From assembly GCA_029934695.1 (NCBI GenBank), contig JAOZLU010000364.1:1-5828 (forward strand): DNA of 5,828 nt, given 5' to 3'. This DNA is from Desulfobacterales bacterium (GTDB lineage Bacteria; Desulfobacterota; Desulfobacteria; Desulfobacterales; 4be13). The translations under genes and the position numbers were made by a program. This document shows positions 1 to 5,251 of the stretch, one piece after another (position 1 is the stretch's first letter; each line of letters begins with the position of its first letter). The notes below the pieces were generated by a model that saw only the letters and a program-made list of their open reading frames with translations, made no database searches and was not told the DNA's origin.

Positions 1-77
1 CAAACATCAAACATCAAACATCAAACAACAAACAACAAACATCAAACATCAAACATCAAACATCAAACATCAAACAT
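1..77. repeat. Tandem heptanucleotide array, 11 copies of CAAACAT/CAAACAA
   Basis: Eleven head-to-tail 7-base units fill the first 77 bases without interruption. Nine are CAAACAT, and units four and five (22-35) are CAAACAA. On the minus strand the unit reads ATGTTTG. The array touches the window edge, so its full length is unknown. Because 7 is not a multiple of 3, the minus-strand array has TGA in every reading frame, and the stop codon and last two codons of the PilZ gene come from its final units. The two variant units are adjacent, which fits duplication of a mutated unit by slippage. It resembles the short tandemly repeated heptamers known from cyanobacteria. It lacks the long repeats and spacers of a CRISPR array. 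Confidence 0.95.
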
Positions 78-432
78 CCCTGAACAGTTGTATGAATCTT
101 TTTAAAATCTGAAACTCGGCTTCATCCGTTTTTAAAAACTCGACTCCGGTTTCATACCTTCCGTCTTTCTTTTCTCTGCGATGCACAACCCTTCCGTCAA
201 TATCCATCAGTTCTTCTTCCAAGGCAACGGTCAGAGATAAAATCTGCTCCAAATCAATGTTAAAATGGGTTTCCAGAAGAATCCCGGACTCAGACACATT
301 TAAGGTTCTGCCCATACCTTGGCTGACGGCTTCTCCCTTATCATTGACACACACATACGACAGATTGAGAGAATTGATTCTGACATGTCTTCTTTTGTCT
401 ATGGTACTCATAATGTTCACTTGTACAGGCAT
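70..432 (-). CDS. Single-domain PilZ protein, probable c-di-GMP receptor
   Basis: This 120-residue protein is essentially one PilZ domain. The two signature motifs for c-di-GMP binding are present: RxxxR at residues 14-18 (RRHVR) and (D/N)xSxxG at 45-50 (NVSESG). Later beta strands include GRVVHRREKKDGRYETGVEF at about 80-99, and a C-terminal helix follows. There is no signal peptide or membrane segment, so it should be cytosolic and act as a c-di-GMP-responsive adaptor. The partner is unknown. An in-frame TGA directly precedes the ATG at 432, so translation cannot start further upstream. A second ATG at 411 (residue 8) sits just before the conserved KRR and has a weak AAGTGA upstream, so it may be the true start. 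It lies 33 bases after the preceding gene and is probably the last gene of that operon. Its last residues, Asp-Val, and the TGA fall inside the heptamer array. Confidence 0.9.
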   Translation of the reverse strand: MPVQVNIMSTIDKRRHVRINSLNLSYVCVNDKGEAVSQGMGRTLNVSESGILLETHFNIDLEQILSLTVALEEELMDIDGRVVHRREKKDGRYETGVEFLKTDEAEFQILKRFIQLFRDV

Positions 433-465
433 TCAGAAATTCAGGCACAGATTCCTCAATTTTCC

Positions 466-1662
466 TTATTTTTTACTTCTTTTCCTAAGTTTCTCTTTCT
501 GAAAACTGACTGCCGAACTGGTTGCTATGGATATGCAGGTTGCAACATTTTCGATCATATTTTTTAATGTAGGCGGAAGTCGTTTGTATTCTTCCTGAAG
601 ACTTCCAATATCCATCTCGCTTACTTCAAAGTCCTCTGATGCAAACACAGCCGCAGAATCGGGTTCATGGCCGATATCAAGGAAGGGAACATGTCCGATA
701 AAATCGTCTTGACCAAGATTCGCCAGCGGCACATATCCATTTTTTATTTTCCGGATAATTGAAGATTCCCCCTGAGTGATTTTAAAAAGCTTCCTTTTGT
801 CATCTTCTTTAATCGTGAAAAGTTTTTTATCTTTGGTAAATTTCTTTATGTTATCCTTGTCTAAGGATATTTCAACTGACCTCTCAGTCACTTCTTTCAA
901 TCTTTTGTCAATGCTTAACGAAAGTTCCCTGAATTCACGGGACCGCCCTGCAAAATCATTGGAAAGGCGCTGGGAATCAAGCACACCGAGTTGGACATTT
1001 GTTGCAGCCACGGCCGTAAAACTGCGAAGGGTGCTCTGAAATAAAAACGCACCGATACTGCCGATAAACGCCCCGTCCGCAATTTTGAGCATTGTCAGCG
1101 GTCCCTGGGATGTTTCTTTGATAATATCAACCACGCCTTCCAATATGACCCATACCCAGCTTCCATGACTGTTTTCCTGAACAATGGTCTGCCCCTTGTA
1201 AAATTCCTCTTCATCAACCACATACATGTAATCAACGAGTGATCCCTTGATAATGGGAATCGTCGGCCCTTTTTCAGCATCCGATTTCTTCCCGAAAGAT
1301 ACCGGCCCCAGTATGGGGACGACACCTTCATCCACCATTCTCAGACCGTCCAGAATGATTTCCATCCGGTTTGTGGTGATGGTTTTTCGGAGTTGGACAT
1401 CTTCCCTGCTGAATTCAAATTCACCTTCAAGCCATCCGAAAAGTGAATAAGCAGCATCAAGACCGATTTTCTTTTCCGGCTCCATCAAAGCGTTTGAAGC
1501 GCTTATAATATTGCCTTTTACAAAATATATCAGACCCGGTTCCGGGGCATATTTGCTTATAATCCGCAAAATTCCGGTTCCTCCGTTTGAGCCGATAAGC
1601 TGCAGAATATCCCCCAGAGTGAGAAAACTCAGATTGCCTGTAAGAACGATGCTACTTTCCAT
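466..1662 (-). CDS. DUF4388 (PatA N-terminal-like) protein with two cyclic-nucleotide-binding-like domains
   Basis: This 398-residue cytosolic protein has three parts. Residues 1-88 match the DUF4388/PatA-N pattern (LTGNLSFLTLGDILQLIGSN, then GLIYFVKGNIISA and FGWLEGEFEF), a domain common in deltaproteobacterial signalling proteins. Residues about 152-228 form a cyclic-nucleotide-binding-like beta-roll (FYKGQTIVQENSHGSWVWVILEG, then GAFIGSIGAF). Residues about 290-350 repeat the same roll more weakly (FKITQGESSIIRKIKNG, then DDFIGHVPFL). The usual phosphate-binding Glu of the G-E-L cassette is replaced in both rolls (GSIG, GHVP). An Arg survives only in the first (R213). Binding of cAMP or cGMP is therefore doubtful. 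A helix at about 240-262 separates the rolls, the C-terminus is Lys-rich, and no DNA-binding domain is visible. It starts 16 bases after the GTPase stop, so the two are co-transcribed. A scaffold or sensor role beside the GTPase is inference. Confidence 0.85.
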   Translation of the reverse strand: MESSIVLTGNLSFLTLGDILQLIGSNGGTGILRIISKYAPEPGLIYFVKGNIISASNALMEPEKKIGLDAAYSLFGWLEGEFEFSREDVQLRKTITTNRMEIILDGLRMVDEGVVPILGPVSFGKKSDAEKGPTIPIIKGSLVDYMYVVDEEEFYKGQTIVQENSHGSWVWVILEGVVDIIKETSQGPLTMLKIADGAFIGSIGAFLFQSTLRSFTAVAATNVQLGVLDSQRLSNDFAGRSREFRELSLSIDKRLKEVTERSVEISLDKDNIKKFTKDKKLFTIKEDDKRKLFKITQGESSIIRKIKNGYVPLANLGQDDFIGHVPFLDIGHEPDSAAVFASEDFEVSEMDIGSLQEEYKRLPPTLKNMIENVATCISIATSSAVSFQKEKLRKRSKK

Positions 1663-1672
1663 TTTTGATAAA

Positions 1673-1678
1673 CACCTT
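1673..1678 (-). promoter_or_regulatory. Ribosome binding site AAGGTG of the DUF4388 gene
   Basis: AAGGTG lies 10 bases before the ATG at 1662 and directly follows the TAG stop of the upstream GTPase gene (1679-1681). This fixes the start of the 398-residue protein and suggests translational coupling between the two genes. Confidence 0.6.
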
Positions 1679-2290
1679 CTATTTCCATCCCATTTGTTTT
1701 TTTACAGATTGCAGTGTCAGCTTTATACATGTCTTCAAAGTCGGCCCGACACCTTCACCCATAATCGCACTTGCCGGAAAAGAAGGAGCCTTGAGCTGAC
1801 GATTTAAATCTTTTTCCATCTGTTTGATGGACATCAGGGGGATTCCCTGCTTGGCAAGATCTCTCTTGTTATGTTGCATGATAAGGGGGACTTTGAGAAT
1901 GCTGAGTCCGTATTCCTTCAGGTTCTGATGAAGGTCCTTCAATGATAAAACATTCTTCTCGCGCCGAATTTTAAGTGAGTCGGCAACGAAAACAAGACCG
2001 TCAACTTCCCTCAGAACCATTTTTCTGGTGGAACTGTACTTCACCTGTCCCGGAACGGTATATAACTGAAGCCGCACATCATAGCCTCTTATTTTACCAA
2101 TCCCCAAGGGAAGGAAGTCAAAAAAAAGGGTTCTGTCACCTTCTGTGTTCGCTGAAACCATTTCTCCGAGGGCCTGCTTTCTGTAGGTCTTAAAAACATA
2201 CTCAAGATTGGTTGTTTTTCCACACCTGCCCGGCCCGTAATAGACGATTTTACACTCTATCTCCCGAGTTTTCAAATTAATATTCGCCAT
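1679..2290 (-). CDS. MglA-like Ras-superfamily GTPase
   Basis: This 203-residue protein matches the MglA family of bacterial polarity and gliding GTPases along its length. The P-loop is GPGRCGKTT at residues 19-27, the switch region is DRTLFFDFLPL at 52-62, and TVPGQ at 78-82 has the Thr typical of MglA where Ras has Asp. The guanine-specificity motif is NKRD at 141-144. Arg53 and Gln82 fall at the positions of the catalytic residues described for Myxococcus MglA, so GTP hydrolysis is expected. In myxobacteria MglA-GTP marks the leading cell pole and recruits motility machinery. MglB is its GAP, and no MglB-like gene is seen in this window. The start has GGAG 11 bases upstream (2302-2305). 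It is the first gene of an operon with the DUF4388 and PilZ genes. The gene symbol is left empty because Desulfobacterota carry several paralogues. Confidence 0.93.
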   Translation of the reverse strand: MANINLKTREIECKIVYYGPGRCGKTTNLEYVFKTYRKQALGEMVSANTEGDRTLFFDFLPLGIGKIRGYDVRLQLYTVPGQVKYSSTRKMVLREVDGLVFVADSLKIRREKNVLSLKDLHQNLKEYGLSILKVPLIMQHNKRDLAKQGIPLMSIKQMEKDLNRQLKAPSFPASAIMGEGVGPTLKTCIKLTLQSVKKQMGWK

Positions 2291-2312
2291 TTAATTCCCG
2301 GCTCCAAGGTAA

Positions 2313-2318
2313 ATTATA
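2313..2318 (-). promoter_or_regulatory. Possible -10 box upstream of the GTPase operon
   Basis: The minus strand reads TATAAT here, 22 bases before the GTPase ATG. The hexamer at the proper -35 distance (CAAGTC, 2336-2341) is poor, so this is a match to the -10 only. The resulting leader would be short. Confidence 0.25.
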
Positions 2319-2437
2319 AAAACTGCAATTTTTTTGACTTGTAAACGTAAGCATCCCGGTTCCTTTCTTTTTCAGAAGGGAAAGGCTTTTCACTGCCATA
2401 ATGGTTGGGAACTGGCCAAATACTTTTCCCTGCTCAC

Positions 2438-2483
2438 GCCGGATTGACAAAATCCGGCCGGTTCGGATTTGTCAATCCGAACC
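2438..2483. repeat. Two adjacent perfect hairpins with cross-complementary arms (REP-like)
   Basis: Hairpin one is GCCGGATT (2438-2445), loop GACAA, then AATCCGGC (2451-2458). Hairpin two is GGTTCGGATT (2460-2469), loop TGTC, then AATCCGAACC (2474-2483). One base separates them. The whole left unit (2440-2456) is also complementary to the right unit (2464-2479) with one bulge, so the pair can fold as two hairpins or as one longer stem. No U-run follows on either strand, so this is not a canonical terminator. The layout resembles paired repetitive extragenic palindromes. Whether copies exist elsewhere in the genome cannot be seen here. Confidence 0.8.
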
Positions 2484-2533
2484 GAAAAACTGTTGGCCGG
2501 CATTCCTCAGCAATTTCAGGAAATCATTTCATC

Positions 2534-2639
2534 AGGCAATGGGCGCGTTCATAAGCCGGAGTGCTGAACTTGCAGTTTGACACTGTCTTATGCAGACCTT
2601 CTGCTTAGGCACTCTTCCCGGACACGCCCTGTTAAGCCT
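2534..2639. other. Nested-stem structured element, possible RNA
   Basis: Four short arms pair in nested order: AGGC 2534-2537 with GCCT 2636-2639, GGGCG 2541-2545 with CGCCC 2625-2629, CCGG 2556-2559 with CCGG 2618-2621, and AGTGC 2560-2564 with GCACT 2609-2613. Inside lies a 5-base hairpin, GCAGA-CCT-TCTGC (2592-2604). That gives 18 nested pairs plus the inner hairpin over 106 bases, broken by internal loops. Downstream of the minus-strand promoter candidate at 2690-2718 it would form part of a leader or small RNA. It matches no RNA family I recognise, and some pairs could be chance. Confidence 0.35.
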
Positions 2640-2653
2640 TTTGTCATAAGCGA

Positions 2654-2762
2654 CTGGTGCATTGTCAAATCTGAAAATCAGGATCAGGCATTATATAACT
2701 TATTGACGCACGGTACAAATTAAAATCCGTTTACCTCAAATTAAGCCATTACAATGCACCAG
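2654..2762. repeat. 12-base perfect inverted repeat spanning 109 bases
   Basis: CTGGTGCATTGT at 2654-2665 and ACAATGCACCAG at 2751-2762 are exact reverse complements. The enclosed 85 bases are AT-rich and contain the promoter candidate at 2690-2718. A chance match of this length within a 480-base region is unlikely. No target-site duplication flanks the arms, so a miniature transposable element is only one option. A transcript-end stem is another, because the right arm begins 9 bases after the TPR stop codon. Confidence 0.6.
2690..2718 (-). promoter_or_regulatory. Candidate leftward promoter, TTGTAC - 17 bases - TATAAT
   Basis: On the minus strand there is a perfect -10 TATAAT (2690-2695) and, 17 bases upstream, a fair -35 TTGTAC (2713-2718). 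Transcription would start near 2683 and run through the nested stems and tandem hairpins toward the GTPase operon. It could drive a small RNA or a leader of about 390 bases. The -35 matches consensus at only three of six positions. Confidence 0.4.
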
Positions 2763-2770
2763 CTCCTGAA

Positions 2771-3733
2771 TCAAATATTTAGAATCTTTATATCCAGACT
2801 GTAATACCCCTGTTTGGGTCCTGATTCAATCTTTGATTTTGAAGAGACAACCGCTTTGCCATTAAACATGGCTGAAGGAGAATAAAATTGAACCTGATCC
2901 AGTATGATGCCAGTTTCCAATGTTTCTGTCAATTCACTGTCATCGCCTGAAATCAAAAAGTTAAGCACACTTCCTGCCTGAAAACTCACATCACATTCAA
3001 CGGTTTCTCCCTTTCTCGGCCCTTTGCTCAACGGTATCCCTACAGAACTGATATCAATAATCTCTTCTTCCTGAACATTTTCATCATCAAAATCAGAAAG
3101 ATGTTCAATTTCAAGTTCCTTGGCATCTGTCAGTTCTTTTATTTCCGGAAGCGTTGTATCTATCTTTTCCGGAAGTGTCATGTCTATCCCCCTGCTGTCA
3201 AGGATGCCCTGAAAAAAAACACGTAATTTATTTAACTGACTCAGCGTAAAAAAATCTTCGGAAAGCCATTTCTGATAGCGGGTAATCGCATCATCTAATG
3301 AATCAAGGGCTTTGTGGCATCTGATAATATTTTTTGCAGATTCAACACGCACAGAGTCCCTTTTTATTAATTCATTAAATTCTTTCAAAGCTCTTTCAAA
3401 CTGGCCAAATTTGGCCAGGGCAATGGCACCTTCAAGAGCACTGGCATCATCATCTTTTGAAAAGGCAAATTTGTTTTTAATAATATCTTGAACACTTTCA
3501 GGCAACTCAACTGTTACAGATTCATTTTCAATCCTGTTTATTGTATCATTCAGTACCTGAATTTTTTTTGAAATAACATTTAACAGATTTTTATTCTTTA
3601 TCACTTTCTGATTTTTTTTAACCAGTTTTGCGGCGCGCAAATAGTTTTCCTTTGCCTCATTCAGCAACCCCTGAGATTGATAAAGTTCTGCCTGCTGTAA
3701 AAATGATTTGATCTGTTTTTTTACATTCATCAT
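2771..3733 (-). CDS. TPR-containing protein of unknown function
   Basis: The protein has 320 residues with no signal peptide or membrane segment. Residues about 5-40 form a TPR-like helical hairpin (FLQQAELYQSQGLLNEAKEN). Two further TPR-like units lie at about 98-157 (EGAIALAKFGQFERALKEFN, then IIRCHKALDSLDDAITRYQKWL). A Lys-rich helical stretch at about 36-70 lies between them. Residues 186-235 form an acidic, low-complexity linker. Residues about 238-320 look like a compact beta-rich domain (GETVECDVSFQAGSVLNFLI, then a GYYSLDIKI ending). The end of that domain loosely resembles the last strands of a PilZ barrel but lacks the RxxxR motif. The two ATGs at 3733 and 3730 follow GAGG (3739-3742) at 5 and 8 bases, so the second may be used. 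It has the same orientation as the GTPase operon. A role as an adaptor for that GTPase is inference from position and from the TPR units. Confidence 0.8.
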   Translation of the reverse strand: MMNVKKQIKSFLQQAELYQSQGLLNEAKENYLRAAKLVKKNQKVIKNKNLLNVISKKIQVLNDTINRIENESVTVELPESVQDIIKNKFAFSKDDDASALEGAIALAKFGQFERALKEFNELIKRDSVRVESAKNIIRCHKALDSLDDAITRYQKWLSEDFFTLSQLNKLRVFFQGILDSRGIDMTLPEKIDTTLPEIKELTDAKELEIEHLSDFDDENVQEEEIIDISSVGIPLSKGPRKGETVECDVSFQAGSVLNFLISGDDSELTETLETGIILDQVQFYSPSAMFNGKAVVSSKSKIESGPKQGYYSLDIKILNI

Positions 3734-3811
3734 GACGACCTCATACTTTGATCAGACAATGGCTGATATAGCCACCAGCTCATGAAAATGCGCTTATCAG
3801 TTAATAAAATA

Positions 3812-3840
3812 TATATCCTATATTTTTATTATGATGTCAA
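3812..3840 (-). promoter_or_regulatory. Likely promoter of the TPR gene with overlapping AT dyad
   Basis: The minus strand has a perfect -35 TTGACA (3835-3840) and, after 17 bases, GATATA (3812-3817) in a very AT-rich stretch. The -10 is approximate and neighbouring TATATA registers are possible. A dyad, AAAATATA (3806-3813) with TATATTTT (3819-3826) around a 5-base loop, covers the -10 and could be an operator or simply promoter melting DNA. The leader would be about 70 bases. Confidence 0.45.
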
Positions 3841-4019
3841 TATCAGGTTTTCAACATCTTGTAAAAACGTCAATACATAAATTTCAAGTCCGCTTTAAAA
3901 GCACTTAATTCTTCTATTTCATAAAATAAAGGAACAGGTCAATGGGGTGAAAAGAGTATTTCAAGGTAAGAATATCCTACCATTCGATTCCGTACAGACC
4001 GGCATACAGCATAAATCTG

Positions 4020-4047
4020 TTGACAATAGCGGAAATTATGTTATCAG
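4020..4047 (+). promoter_or_regulatory. Weak candidate promoter upstream of mdh
   Basis: A perfect TTGACA (4020-4025) is followed after 16 bases by TATCAG (4042-4047), which matches the -10 consensus at four positions. If used, the mdh leader would be about 250 bases and would contain the long inverted repeat. No better promoter closer to mdh was found. Confidence 0.3.
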
Positions 4048-4071
4048 AATTATTAAAATTTACCACAAAAA

Positions 4072-4189
4072 TTTGGGCATCTTTCATAAAAGCTGAAAAC
4101 AGTTTACACTTTTTATGACAATTTTGCAAATTGTTCCAAACGATTTGCAAAATTGTTCTGCAGCAAAGTGTAAATGAAGGATGCCAAAA
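4072..4189. repeat. Long interrupted inverted repeat upstream of mdh
   Basis: Three blocks pair in order around an 11-base loop (4132-4142): 4118-4131 with 4143-4156 (14 of 14), TTTACACTTT 4103-4112 with AAAGTGTAAA 4165-4174 (10 of 10), and GGCATCTTTCAT 4076-4087 with ATGAAGGATGCC 4174-4185 (one G-U-compatible mismatch, with base 4174 shared). Three more pairs extend the ends to 4072 and 4189. The arms are unequal, with unpaired stretches at 4088-4102 and 4113-4117 on the left and 4157-4164 on the right. As RNA it would form a long hairpin in the mdh leader. As DNA it resembles a decayed miniature inverted-repeat element. No target duplication is visible. Confidence 0.8.
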
Positions 4190-4193
4190 GAGA

Positions 4194-4229
4194 ATTCCGG
4201 GGATCATAAAAATCCGGAATGTTCGGATT
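4194..4229 (+). other. Two mutually exclusive short hairpins in the mdh leader
   Basis: ATTCCGG (4194-4200) can pair with CCGGAAT (4214-4220). Alternatively AATCCG (4211-4216) can pair with CGGATT (4224-4229). The two share 4214-4216, so only one can form at a time, and a pyrimidine-rich tract follows from 4230. This has the layout of an attenuator, but the stems are short and no U-run directly follows. The TTCGGATT in the second stem also occurs in the hairpin at 2460-2483. Confidence 0.3.
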
Positions 4230-4247
4230 CTTTACCCTGCCTTTTCG

Positions 4248-4275
4248 TTTACTTTTAACTTTTTACTTTCAACTT
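4248..4275 (+). repeat. Degenerate heptamer tract, four copies of TTWACTT
   Basis: TTTACTT, TTAACTT, TTTACTT and TCAACTT follow one another in exact 7-base register, then five T. The tract ends 16 bases before the mdh Shine-Dalgarno sequence. It is a second 7-base-period repeat with a different unit from the array at 1-77. Confidence 0.7.
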
Positions 4276-4303
4276 TTTTTTACAATTCAGCAAGGAGGGA
4301 GTT

Positions 4304-5236
4304 ATGGACAAAAAAGTGACCGTGGTCGGTGCCGGCAATGTCGGAGCCACTGCTGCCCAGAGACTGTGTGAAAAAGAATTGTGTGATGTGGTTCTGGTGG
4401 ATATTGTCGAAGGTGTGCCTCAGGGAAAATCGCTTGATCTCACAGAAGCCGCGCCTATTGAAAAACATGATGCCCATCTTACCGGGACAAACGGTTATGA
4501 TGAAACAGAAGGCTCTGATATTATTATTATCACAGCGGGCATACCGAGAAAGCCGGGTATGAGCCGTGATGATCTGATCAGCACCAATGCCGGAATTATG
4601 AAGAGTGTTACCCGGGAAGTTGCAAAACGCTCTCCTGATGCAGTCATTATTATTGTCAGTAATCCGCTGGATGCAATGTGCCATGTCGCGTATGAGGCCA
4701 GCGGTTTTCCCAAAAACAGAGTTATTGGCATGGCCGGGGTACTGGATTCGGCCCGGTTCAGAGCGTTTATTTCCATGGAACTGAATGTTTCTGTTGAAAA
4801 TATCCATGCGTTTGTCCTCGGGGGTCATGGGGACACAATGGTTCCGCTTCCCCGCTATTCCACTGTGGCCGGTATCCCCATTACGGAACTGATGCCAAAA
4901 GACCGGATTGACGCTCTGGTTGACAGAACGGCAAACGGTGGCGCGGAGATTGTCAGCCTTTTGAAAACAGGAAGCGCCTATTATGCGCCTGCGTCAGCCG
5001 CAGTGGAAATGGCCGAATCCATCCTGAAAGACAAAAAGAAAGTTCTCCCCTGTGCGGCATATCTTGAGGGCGAATATGGGTTTAAGGACCTTTTCATCGG
5101 CGTTCCCGTGAAACTGGGTGCAAAAGGCGTGGAGGAAATTATTGAAATCACGCTCACTGATGATGAAAAAGCAGCACTTCAGAAATCGGCTGACGCAGTT
5201 GAGGAACTTAAAGGGATTTTGAAAAAACTGGGATAA
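4304..5236 (+). CDS. mdh: Malate dehydrogenase, NAD-dependent, LDH-like type
   Basis: This 310-residue cytosolic enzyme interconverts malate and oxaloacetate with NAD in the citric acid cycle, a reaction used by sulfate reducers in either direction. The Rossmann glycine motif GAGNVG is at residues 9-14, and Asp33 ends the second strand (VLVD), which predicts NAD preference. Substrate residues follow the malate pattern: Arg82 and Arg88 in PRKPGMSR (Arg82 replaces the Gln of lactate dehydrogenases), Asn120 in SNPLD, and Asp148 and Arg151 in DSARFR. The catalytic His175 is in GGHGD. Length and motifs are typical of the short LDH-like MDH group and nothing is missing. The ATG is fixed by AAGGAGGGA (4292-4300), only 3 bases away as written, or 5-6 counted from the AGGAG core. 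It stands alone on the plus strand, ending 17 bases before a hairpin shared with a convergent gene. Confidence 0.97.
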   Translation: MDKKVTVVGAGNVGATAAQRLCEKELCDVVLVDIVEGVPQGKSLDLTEAAPIEKHDAHLTGTNGYDETEGSDIIIITAGIPRKPGMSRDDLISTNAGIMKSVTREVAKRSPDAVIIIVSNPLDAMCHVAYEASGFPKNRVIGMAGVLDSARFRAFISMELNVSVENIHAFVLGGHGDTMVPLPRYSTVAGIPITELMPKDRIDALVDRTANGGAEIVSLLKTGSAYYAPASAAVEMAESILKDKKKVLPCAAYLEGEYGFKDLFIGVPVKLGAKGVEEIIEITLTDDEKAALQKSADAVEELKGILKKLG

Positions 5237-5251
5237 TTCGGGTTGAGTTTC

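Larger units (their letters stand above)
2291..2770. other. 480-base intergenic region with no convincing gene
   Basis: The region lies between the TPR gene stop and the GTPase start, both on the minus strand. Only short open frames occur, such as a 59-codon plus-strand frame from 2401 that has no ribosome binding site. From left to right it holds a weak -10 for the GTPase operon, a small dyad (CCTTTC 2362-2367 / GAAAGG 2380-2385), two perfect tandem hairpins (2438-2483), a nested-stem element (2534-2639) and a 12-base inverted repeat (2654-2762) enclosing a leftward promoter candidate. It may be a long structured leader, a small RNA locus or a decayed mobile element. The sequence alone does not decide which. 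Confidence 0.6.
3743..4303. other. 561-base divergent intergenic region without a supported gene
   Basis: The region separates the leftward TPR gene from rightward mdh and is strongly AT-rich. Short open frames on both strands around 3947-4207 overlap each other and the long inverted repeat, and none has a good ribosome binding site plus recognisable protein features. The region carries the TPR promoter and dyad at its left end, a weak rightward promoter at 4020, the inverted repeat at 4072-4189, competing hairpins at 4194-4229 and a 7-base-periodic T-rich tract before the mdh ribosome binding site. Confidence 0.6.

Noticed and set aside
1..77. Direct repeats at the window start as a CRISPR array
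   Set aside because: The unit is 7 bases, strictly tandem, with no spacers.
2401..2580. 59-codon plus-strand frame starting at 2401
   Set aside because: It runs straight through both perfect hairpins, has no ribosome binding site and no recognisable protein features.
2534..2639. Nested stems as an integron attC site
   Set aside because: GTTAAGC at 2631-2637 fits the GTTRRRY box, but no matching RYYYAAC box lies at the other end, and no integrase or cassette is seen.
3947..4096. GTG-started 49-residue plus-strand frame (MKRVFQGKNILPFD...)
   Set aside because: The ribosome binding site is weak or misplaced, it ends inside the long inverted repeat, and an equally plausible frame lies antisense. 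I could not support either.
3977..4207. 76-residue minus-strand frame upstream of mdh
   Set aside because: It passes through the long inverted repeat, and its N-terminal half has no protein-like pattern. Only its last 20 or so residues look mildly plausible.
4280..4828. 182-residue minus-strand frame within mdh
   Set aside because: It is antisense to a clear malate dehydrogenase and has no family features of its own.
4304..5236. Lactate dehydrogenase instead of malate dehydrogenase
   Set aside because: Arg82 in the PRKPGMSR loop is the malate-type residue. Lactate dehydrogenases have Gln there.
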